From Jimgerdemannia flammicorona (lineage: Eukaryota > Mucoromycota > Endogonomycetes > Endogonales > Endogonaceae): a stretch of DNA of 13,728 nt. Below, one piece after another: positions 7,454 to 13,728 of this stretch; position 1 is the first letter of the stretch; each line of letters starts with the position of its first letter. Location of the stretch: contig RBNI01004618.1 in the NCBI GenBank assembly GCA_003990745.1, positions 1 to 13,728 of the forward strand, given 5' to 3'. The notes under the pieces were generated by a model, which saw only the letters and a list, made by a program, of their open reading frames with translations, had not been told where the DNA came from and searched no databases. Both the position numbers and the translations under genes were made by a program.

Positions 7454-8790
7454 ATGACCCAGCAATTGCCCGAACTCATCCACCCGCAGCAATTTCCCCA
7501 CGAACCCATCCCCGAACCCCCAACCAAACGCGTGAAGTTTTCCTCCGGCCATGAGCCTTCCGACAACGCCCAAGCTTCCAACCTGTCGCCGCCTAACTAC
7601 GGCGGGATTCCCAATTACGATTCTATAAGCGAGGCGCCCAACATCCAAGTCACAAATCTCGAACCACAGGGCCAAAAACGGTCCTATCAACGTATCGCAC
7701 CTCATCCACCCATCCCCAACGGCTTGCAACAACCATTACACCCATCAGCCTTTCCTACAAAGGTTGTTCCAAGAAGCGAATGCGGCGAATGCTATAAGAA
7801 ACATAAGTGCAGCGAGCATGCCACCAAGCGCATCGGCGAGAGGAACGGGCCTGGACGTGCGTGCTCAGTGTGCCGGAAGCTGAAGAAGAAGTGCACCCAT
7901 TCGAACAAGACAAGCGCGTCTTCGCCACTACCGCTGCCACCTTCGCCACCACCTTCGCCACTACCGCCGCCACCTTCGCCGCCACCGCCATCGAGCTCAA
8001 CCGCTTTCTCACCACCACCGTCGCCAAGCTCAACCGCTTTCTCACCACCACCGTCGCCGAGCTCAGCTGCTTCCTCACCACCACCGTCGCCGAGCTCAAC
8101 CGCTTTCTCACCATCACCGTCGCCGAGCTCAACTGCTTTCTCACCACCATCGTTGCCGAGCTCAACCGCTTTCTCGCAACCACCATCGCTGAGCTCAACC
8201 GCTTTCTTACCATCACCATCGCCGAGCTCAACCGCTTTCTCACCACCACCATCGCCGAGCTCAACCGCTTTCTCACCGCCACTATCGCCAAACTCAACCA
8301 CCTTCTCACCACCACCATCAATAACCTTGCCAAATAAGAGTTACGATGACGAAGGTAAACCTCACATAGGCACTTTGGTATGTAGGCCTCAGACTCAAAG
8401 CGTAGTAATATGTGGTGCTTGTCAGCAACCAAACTGAATCTGATCGTTTCCTTCTCCCCATAGGTACCCCCCGAGTTCAACGATACCATCTCAAATTCCC
8501 TCCCCTCCTGCGACTTTGTTTGCAACACCATCGAGTCTCGTAAACACTTCTTGGATCAGCTTGTCCAAGAACTTTGTGATGACAGCGGGGAATATTTCCG
8601 ACAGCTTGTGAGCATCAATATTACTTTGCCACAAGGCGATATCAACCCATCAGCCGAACAATCGATACTACTACCTGACATTAGCACTCAAGAAACAGAA
8701 AGTTATTCAGCCCCGAGTTTAAACCCGGCCCGTCAACCGCCGTATCTCGACGACGAAATGACATTGGAATTTATTATTAATGATCTTTAG
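7454..8790 (+). CDS. Putative nuclear regulator: atypical six-Cys zinc cluster, Ser-Pro repeats, acidic tail (416 aa, two exons)
   Basis: Exon 1 is 7454-8377. The 86-nt intron 8378-8463 (GTATGT...CCCCATAG, phase 0) contains an in-frame stop. Exon 2 is 8464-8790. The N-terminus has a basic, nuclear-localisation-like PPTKRVKF (~22-29). Cysteines 110, 113, 119, 137, 140 and 147 give C-x2-C-x5-C-x17-C-x2-C-x6-C. The second half, ACSVCRKLKKKC, matches the DNA-binding half of fungal Zn2Cys6 proteins, but the linker is longer than the usual 5-12 and the order looks reversed. A Pro/Ser stretch and ten SSTAFSPPPSP units (181-290) follow. Exon 2 (108 aa) ends LDDEMTLEFIINDL, resembling an acidic-hydrophobic activation motif. 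Intron retention would give a 327-aa form lacking this tail. DNA-binding activation is inferred; a cysteine-rich scaffold is the alternative. Confidence 0.8.
7994..8323 (+). repeat. Ten tandem 33-bp repeats (SSTAFSPPPSP units)
   Basis: Units start every 33 bp from 7994 to 8291, core AGCTCAACCGCTTTCTCACC. They lie in frame in exon 1. Because the period is a multiple of three, shadow frames on both strands are also open, which explains several spurious ORFs here. Substitutions are mostly conservative in the SP-containing frame. Confidence 0.95.
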
Positions 8791-8820
8791 AAACGTTTGA
8801 CAGACCGGGTCTAAACTCGG
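8713..8820 (+). repeat. Inverted repeat (hairpin) spanning the stop codon of the cluster protein gene
   Basis: The left arm 8713-8736 (CCGAGTTTAAACCCGG...) pairs with the right arm 8797-8820 (...CCGGGTCTAAACTCGG): 21 of 24 positions match, around a 60-nt loop containing the last codons and TAG (8788-8790). In the mRNA it would form a stem partly in coding sequence and partly in the 3' UTR. Confidence 0.85.
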
Positions 8821-9013
8821 TCGACTGCTTCTGGCCGTCGAATTTTCGACGATCAGAACCGAAACCCAGCAACCAATTTCGTTGCAACACAACGATACCA
8901 ATAACGATTGGGCACGGGCAGTATTCTTGCCAACACCACAATCAGCCGAACAATCGATACTACTCGGCCTTAGAGCGCTCCGCAAGCAGACTCGACCCGA
9001 CTGGATCCGATAG
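8801..9013 (+). pseudogene. Degenerate duplicate of the exon-2 end of the cluster protein gene
   Basis: A 22-nt block (8651-8672) recurs exactly at 8943-8964, with weaker matches before it (ATTCTTGCCA) and after it (GAAAGTTAT-CAG-CGAGTTTA). The copy keeps the same local frame, QSAEQSILLGLR versus PSAEQSILLPDI, and is open for 70 codons from 8801 until TAG 9011-9013. It could be a relic or an alternative last exon. No clear promoter or start codon of its own is present. Confidence 0.5.
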
Positions 9014-9028
9014 AAAGTTATCCAGCCG

Positions 9029-9115
9029 CGAGTTTAGACCCGGCCTGTCAACCGCTCGTATCTCAACGAAATGACTCCCTCTTAAGGAGCGTTTGGCAGG
9101 CCGGGTCTAAACTCG
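9029..9115 (+). repeat. Second inverted repeat, copy of the 3'-end hairpin
   Basis: Left arm 9029-9056 and right arm 9088-9115 match at 26 of 28 positions around a 31-bp loop. The arms are close relatives of those at 8713-8820, so hairpin and flanks were duplicated together. A foldback or MITE-like origin is possible. Confidence 0.88.
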
Positions 9116-9629
9116 GGGTTGGTTAACTTTTCTCTCGGACCAATCGGCAGGTCTGTTTGCTTTGCACACCTTCAATGTTTATTCTTTCGAATGATACGCC
9201 CTGTCGTATACATTAGATATTTACATTGCAAAATGACCTGCACGTCTTGCTTCAGTGCAATATTGTATTAAATATATAGCTGTATGTTTTGAATATTCCA
9301 AAGCCGAATCTCATCGGCCGTGTAATTATTCACTAGGCTCAATTAAATCAAATTTTGAGGATTTCGTTGGGCTCTGTAAGTCCAATAAAGAACGGAAATT
9401 ATTGCTACGTATTGTTCAGACCATGGATATCCTTTAGGCGACATGTCCTTTATTTATTTATTTTTTCATTTCACTTTCTTCTTCTGTTCCGTTACCATAT
9501 CGCCTTTACCAACAAAGACTTCTTTATTCAGATCTGGCACACCAATTTCACATAATTCTTAACAACGGTTTATGCATTAAGGCTGTTTGGATTTGGCAAA
9601 CTGGCATTCGCTACTAGTAAATTGCGTAT

Positions 9630-9661
<32 letters not shown>

Positions 9662-10414
9662 AGTCTAACGATATGCGAGCGTGTCGCTTGCCTCGCTGGA
9701 ACACAAAGAGCAAATGCACACACTGAAGGCCACGCGGGCAACGAGGAATATAAGGGCTCCTTCATGGTCGTTGGTGTCTCCTGCACGTACGCGAGGTCTG
9801 TGCGTTATTGGCAGCGTGGCTCGTTTCTGAAGCAGGAACAACTGGCTGGCTCACCGGTTCGATACGGAAGAACAATGGTTTTGTTGCGCTATTTAGGGAG
9901 AACAATCCTCGGGTCCTGCACGTCAAACCTACGCTTATGCGCATCCCCGTGGTAATAAATAATCCTCCGGAAGAGCAGTCACTTCCCTGCAAAGTCACGC
10001 GGAATCCAAGTTTATTTTACGGCCTATCTGGATTGGTAACCTTTTTGGCGCCAACCCGCACGATTGCCAAATAAAGATTCATTGTAGATCTAAAACGCAA
10101 GTTCAGTGCAATAGAGGAAACCCCGTTGCTCTTAATATATTAAAACTCCCGGTTTGAAACACATTGCAGTTTAGACCCAAAGAGTATCAATTTGCCTGGA
10201 TCAAACAAGAGCGATATCGTTGGCGAGAATTTTCCCCAAGAGAATTTACCCCCGAACCGAGCACCGGCGCGAAACTCACGTCCACCGGCCTACTTGAGGC
10301 AAAATTCATCAATAATAAAATACTTTGAATCAAAATAAACTGTTCAAAATACACTTAAATGAATATTGGTACTACAGAGATAGACGAAGTACTTAGCGAA
10401 ATGATCACGTCCTC
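9116..10414. other. Long spacer, no supported gene
   Basis: AT-rich. It contains the G run at 9633-9661. A 267-nt open frame (9808-10074) reads smoothly but has no ATG near its start. A/B-box-like words (9809-9819, 9856-9865) do not fold into a tRNA. Nothing else is recognisable. Confidence 0.55.
9633..9661 (+). repeat. Poly-G run (29 G)
   Basis: An uninterrupted run of 29 G. It creates artefactual poly-Gly and poly-Pro frames on the two strands. Confidence 0.95.
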
Positions 10415-10531
10415 ACGAAATCGCCGTCCTATCTTAGAAGCATGCTGTCGCGAAATCACCACGTCCTGCCTTAGAAGTATACATCCTGTCACGAAATCAC
10501 CACGTCCTGTCTTAAAAGTATACATCCGGTT
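10415..10531 (+). repeat. Tandem 41-bp repeats (about 2.9 copies)
   Basis: Copies at 10415-10449 (shortened), 10450-10490 and 10491-10531 share ACGAAATCACCACGTCCTGT, CTTAGAAGTATACATCC and a closing CTGTC or a variant of it. The array lies 200-320 bp upstream of the acetyltransferase-like gene. The CACGTCC word recurs in copies 2 and 3. Confidence 0.85.
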
Positions 10532-10697
10532 GTATAGTAACTGAATAAAAATGGGGTTTGCACCTGGTCTAAATTTAACGTACTCAAATAGGCATGAGGA
10601 CTGAATTTCTCACCAGCAAAGTACATCCTGCAGTGGATCCGATTTAGTTAAAATGGCAATGCAATCCGTTCTATGTAAAACCATCACCCATCCTCAC

Positions 10698-10704
10698 TAT
10701 ATAA
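10698..10704 (+). promoter_or_regulatory. TATA box TATATAA
   Basis: TATATAA 33 bp before the ATG at 10737. If used at the usual distance it leaves a very short leader; alternatively transcription starts further upstream. Confidence 0.5.
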
Positions 10705-10736
10705 TCGGCCCCTAAGTTGACTCCAGCAACCCAACC

Positions 10737-11698
10737 ATGACAGCAAACGACGCCGATATCCAATTCCTCTGGCCGTCACCCAAAGAGCTCCCCGCCCTTC
10801 GGCCCTCCATCGCGGATCTTTGGTCACTCAACACCGATAATGGCATCGATTCCGTCTCCGACCAGGAAGTGGAGGAATGGGTGATGCACAAGGAAATGCT
10901 GGTGGCCGTCGAACCAGAGTCGTCCCGCGTCCTCGCCACCATGCGGATGATTATTACCACCGACCCAGCGCGGGCCGCACACATTTTTTCCAAGGTGAGC
11001 ATGGAACGATTGAATGGAGCAACGCTGTCGGAAACGCAGCCGAAATGGGATTACCTCGTCCCTAGTCAACTGGAGCATCGCTGCTTCTCAACTCTCGTTT
11101 CTTGCATCAATAGGTTGCTGCGACCACCAGCCGCGACACAACAGGCGCGCCTAGCACTACAGTCGAATTATTCGATAGTAAAATGCTAACCCCGGCTCCA
11201 CCCTCGTCCGCCGTCGAACCACCCTTTGACCATCACGCTCATGTCACTACCTCAACCATGCCGCACCCCGGCATCGTTTATTTTGGCTCCGTTTTCACCC
11301 ACCCCGACCGCCGCTCTAGCGGCCTCAGCACCAACATCCTCCAACGCGGTGTCCTTCACCACTTGCCTGCCATCTCGGACTGGATCGCCAAGGAAAATCG
11401 CTCTCTAATCCTCCTCTTCTCTACCGCGCAAGGAGCAGAGGGCGATCGCGTCCGCAAGAGGAACATTCGTCTGTTTTACATTTTTTCCAGCCTTATAGCC
11501 AAGTCAAGCTGCAACCCACCCAGGAGACTCACCAAGGTCGGAATCGCCTCTTGGGCCATATGGTCGGACCAGTGGAGGGCGTGGGAGCGGGCAACTGCCG
11601 TTACTTTCGATCTCGCGAAGCATAGTGTGGAGCAGATGGAGGACGAGCAAGGAAAGACCGAGCAGAAAAGGAGCAAGCCAATGGTGTCGCGGCTGTAG
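10737..11698 (+). CDS. GNAT-like N-acetyltransferase, two exons, 280 aa
   Basis: ATG 10737 (context CCAACCATGACA) opens exon 1, 10737-10994. A 119-nt phase-0 intron, 10995-11113 (GTGAGC...CTTGCATCAATAG, CTCAAC branch-like word), leads to exon 2, 11114-11698. The unspliced frame would stop at 11187. Exon 1 has EMLVAVEPESSRVLATMRMI, like the paired strands beta2-beta3 of GNAT enzymes. Exon 2 (residues ~140-170) has VYFGSVFTHPDRRSSGLSTN, matching the beta4-alpha3 acetyl-CoA motif A; the RxxGxG/A signature reads RSSGLS, so the last Gly/Ala is Ser. SVFTHPxxR recalls LYC1-type lysine acetyltransferases, which I offer only tentatively. The C-terminus is charged (QMEDEQGKTEQKRSK). No signal peptide, so probably cytosolic. 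The substrate is unknown, and catalysis is uncertain given the weak motif and the low-complexity insert at residues ~91-135. Confidence 0.72.
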
Positions 11699-12313
11699 TT
11701 TTAATTTATTATAGAAGCGCTTCCTGTAACAACACAACATTGAATAATGTATTACATATTTAGAGTGATACTTTGTAAAAACAAATTTATACCCGTTTGA
11801 AGTTTTCACGTACCGGTTCCGATGATGGGGATCCATAATATGGCTACCAAAGCAATTTGGAAGTTGGATGTCGCTACTCCAAGGCTCAGGAATTCACGGT
11901 GACCGAATGGAAAAGCTCCATAACACTCTGATGGTTCGCTGTCAATAGTCGCTTATGTCGCGGTTCGGTTTCGTCGTAGCTAAGCATGGACAAGGACAGC
12001 AAATCGTAAGAGACGCGCGATTAACACGACCGCGTCATGTATTCTGTGTACAATAAATAAAATAAAATAAAATAAAATAAAATAAATAAACAAATAAAAA
12101 TGATTCCTGAAAAGCTACTTTACTATTGCCACGGAATGCCAAGTTGGGCCAAATACCTACATTTTGGTGGAAGGGATGCTTAACACCTAAGACCTTGGAC
12201 GCTTGCGTAGCGGGACGACAACACTCACACCGTCACGAATGATCGACGGCCAAATCTCCATCTTACCAAGTTGCGCACGCGAACGATAGGATTACAAATA
12301 CCCCTCCCCCGAA
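11699..12313. other. Spacer with AAAAT pentanucleotide repeat
   Basis: Contains an (AAAAT)n/(AAAT)n array at about 12051-12099. No gene supported. The minus-strand ORFs here overlap better plus-strand candidates and lack features. Confidence 0.55.
12051..12099 (+). repeat. (AAAAT)n/(AAAT)n microsatellite
   Basis: Five or six AAAAT units flanked by AAAT units over about 49 bp. Confidence 0.9.
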
Positions 12314-12847
12314 ATGTCCCAAAGCTCGTCTTGCATGAATGACTTGATACAACCCGTTCATTACACTGGAAACATGGATTTCCACATGATGCCAAGCTTG
12401 GAGGAGCTGGGTTTGATCGGCGTTGCAGAACCTTTTCTGGATACTCATGATACTCAAATTTATTCAAATTTCGCAACTGGTATTTTTTGACAGTGCCGTG
12501 GTTTGATGCTCTTCACTCTTACTGGTCCTTCGATCCTTTCGATAGCCCTTTATATCTTGCTCAATACCAAAACCTTGATGAGGAATCTGAGAGTTATCCA
12601 TTTTGCAAATGGAGATTTTCTTTCGGACAATCGCAAAAGTTCTGGACCAACAGCAAAAACTTACAAGTCACCCACCCAACCTTGCCATCACCATATCCCA
12701 CATCCACCAGCGAATACCTCCACCTTGTGGGATTCCTATGGACCAGTCACCAAGCAGCTGCGTTTTCTCGCAACCCACCCCGCGCGGCGACTAGTTCCCC
12801 GACCCGGCGGGCAGAACAGGGCCGTCGACAGGACGGAAGAGAATTAG
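12314..12847 (+). CDS. Hypothetical protein, tentative two-exon model (155 aa)
   Basis: ATG 12314 follows a C-rich leader (CCCCTCCCCCGAAATG). The first 55 codons read well, with acidic-hydrophobic MPSLEELGLIGVAEPFLDTH. The frame hits TGA at 12488, but a GTATTT donor at 12480 and a CGATAG acceptor at 12545 enclose a pyrimidine-rich 66-nt intron containing that stop. Splicing continues in frame to TAG 12847 with NGDFLSDNRKSSGPTAKTYK and a basic, Pro-rich end. No domain is recognised. An alternative is a single-base shift in the T6 run at 12483-12488, leading into another open frame (12487-12891). Both downstream frames look partly coding, so the region may be a decaying gene. Confidence 0.35.
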
Positions 12848-12970
12848 CTAGCTATCAGGAGTACGTCTGGTTAGTCCACAATAGCATATAACCTGCAGCT
12901 CGAGGGGGACGGTCACGAAACGATACCCCGATACCGTCGATCGACGCCCGTGTACAGACATAAGTTCCGG

Positions 12971-12983
12971 CACGTGTATATAA
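12971..12983 (+). promoter_or_regulatory. E-box abutting a TATA box
   Basis: CACGTG (12971-12976) is immediately followed by TATATAA (12977-12983). The nearest plus-strand start is ATG 13418, which would imply a leader of about 400 nt. Confidence 0.45.
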
Positions 12984-13136
12984 CTGGGACACTTGGTATC
13001 TCAGTGCCCGCCGTCCCGTCATGTTCGGACGGCTAACTTTAGTATCATAATTCTTGAGCGAAGGTTTACGGGATAATCACAGCTAGTATTCATACATTGC
13101 TTGCGTTGATCTTCGGTACAAACCTTAATTACAATC

Positions 13137-13144
13137 TGACGTCA
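13137..13144. promoter_or_regulatory. Perfect CRE palindrome TGACGTCA
   Basis: A full consensus bZIP (ATF/CREB-type) site 274 bp upstream of ATG 13418. A related TTACGTCA precedes the gene at 7454. Confidence 0.5.
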
Positions 13145-13417
13145 CGATCCACAACAAACGCAACGCAACATTGATTATTTTTTCTTTCTCCAATCAAAAT
13201 AAAAACAAATACATTCCCAAATACCCCAAAACGCCATATCCAATCACCCATACTTCTAAACACCAATCGACCAAACACAAACATTTGAATATTTAATTCG
13301 ACCTGCTAAACGTGTAACAAAAACAAAAAGAACAAAAACAAAAAAAAAAAAAAAGGAAACCTTCACAACCATTCATCCGCCTTCACCTTCCGACGCGCAA
13401 ACGAAGAACCATCTCCA

Positions 13418-13728
13418 ATGTTCGATTCTCCCTCACCACTGGACGCTGCCCCTCTCGCCACGCCACAGTGAGACCCAACTCACAATTTCACGGCGCGCGG
13501 AGGCCGTCTATTGCACTAGGATGATGGGCGGCATCAATGTGGGAAGGGAGAGAGGAGAGTCGATGGGTGAGTTGAACTATTTGTATTACACTCAAAGGTA
13601 GGGAGTAACGAACATGAAAAGTAATCTGCACATTAGGTTACAATGCGATATTAAGCCGCAAGAATTTCGCGATGTCAAGCTCACTCCTAACGGCAAGCCC
13701 CATCTCCGTCCCCACAATCCCCAAATAA
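13418..13728 (+). CDS. Hypothetical protein, three-exon model reaching the right edge
   Basis: ATG 13418 follows a CT/CA-rich leader. Exon 1 is 13418-13467 (MFDSPSPLDAAPLATP). Intron 1, 13468-13519, is 52 nt (GTGAGA...TTGCACTAG). Exon 2 is 13520-13566 and continues in frame as QMMGGINVGRERGESM up to a consensus GTGAGT donor at 13567. Two acceptors keep the frame. AG at 13636 gives GYNAILSRKNFAMSSS and a TAA at the very last bases (13726-13728, about 62 aa). AG at 13662 gives EFRDVKLTPNGKPHLRPHNP, which is still open at the edge. The first gives the more typical 70-nt intron. The second gives a more protein-like sequence and a longer gene. Unspliced, exon 1 stops after 17 codons. Family not recognised. 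Confidence 0.4.

Larger units (their letters stand above)
12848..13417 (+). other. Spacer and probable promoter/leader of the right-edge gene
   Basis: No gene seen. Includes an E-box and TATA box (12971-12983), a CRE (13137-13144), an A-rich tract ending in 15 A (about 13315-13354), and a CT/CA-rich leader directly before ATG 13418. Confidence 0.5.

Noticed and set aside
7755..8531. Repeat-containing shadow ORFs on both strands
   Set aside because: The 33-bp period keeps several frames open. Only the Ser-Pro frame has a start, a cysteine cluster and a matching spliced exon.
9809..9865. tRNA or SINE-like pol III boxes (TGGCAGCGTGG and GGTTCGATAC)
   Set aside because: No cloverleaf: the T-arm has only three pairs and no acceptor stem is found.
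9577..9955. ORFs with poly-Gly (plus) and poly-Pro (minus)
   Set aside because: Created by the 29-G run; flanks show no consistent coding signal.
9808..10074. Plus-strand 88-codon open frame
   Set aside because: Smooth amino-acid sequence, but it begins without ATG (TTG only) and no upstream exon is evident. Could be a remnant; not strong enough to annotate.
10359..10544. Plus-strand 61-aa ORF over the 41-bp repeats
   Set aside because: 41 is not a multiple of three, so the repeats are read in different frames; no coding character.
11504..11836. Minus-strand 110-aa ORF
   Set aside because: Antisense shadow of the acetyltransferase-like exon 2 and its 3' flank.

Overview
The window looks like nuclear DNA of a filamentous ascomycete (Pezizomycotina). 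The reasons are short introns of 52-119 nt with GTATGT, GTGAGC and GTGAGT donors, C-ending codons in the convincing exons, a small secreted cysteine-rich protein with a Kex2-type KR site, and a zinc-cluster-like nuclear protein. Genes are sparse and are separated by long AT-rich spacers with microsatellites, homopolymers and decayed coding traces. No bacterial operon, CRISPR array, rRNA, tRNA or intact transposase was seen. The species assignment is open.

Left part (1-3500). A minus-strand reading frame starts at 1275 and runs off the left edge without a stop: at least 425 codons of Pro/Tyr/Arg-rich protein built from several tandem repeats, including seven 39-bp units at the edge. Its upstream DNA has a G-quadruplex-prone tract and an E-box. 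The spacer that follows holds a decayed minus-strand coding remnant (2827-3174) and a 40-codon first-exon-like fragment on the plus strand (3305-3424).

Centre (3500-9120). After a microsatellite-rich spacer comes a small secreted cysteine-rich protein (5593-6051). Its last exon seems to lie behind a 102-bp frame-preserving insert or GC-AG intron bounded by GCAAA repeats. At 6995-7319 there are 13 same-strand CCAAT boxes in nested tandem repeats, then a CRE-like site and a TATA box. These lead into a two-exon gene (7454-8790, 416 aa) for a protein with an atypical six-cysteine cluster, ten 11-residue Ser-Pro repeats and an acidic-hydrophobic tail. The 3' end of this gene forms a large hairpin and is duplicated just downstream in degenerate form.

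Right part (9120-13728). After a spacer with a 29-G run and a 41-bp tandem repeat comes a two-exon GNAT-like acetyltransferase gene (10737-11698, 280 aa). It is followed by a tentative two-exon small gene (12314-12847) and, at the right edge, a tentative three-exon gene (13418-13728) downstream of an E-box, a TATA box and a perfect CRE palindrome.

Nothing suggests that these genes form one pathway or a biosynthetic cluster. The strongest candidates for something undescribed are the CCAAT-array-driven cluster/Ser-Pro-repeat regulator with its duplicated hairpin 3' end, the multi-repeat protein at the left edge, and the secreted 12-cysteine peptide.
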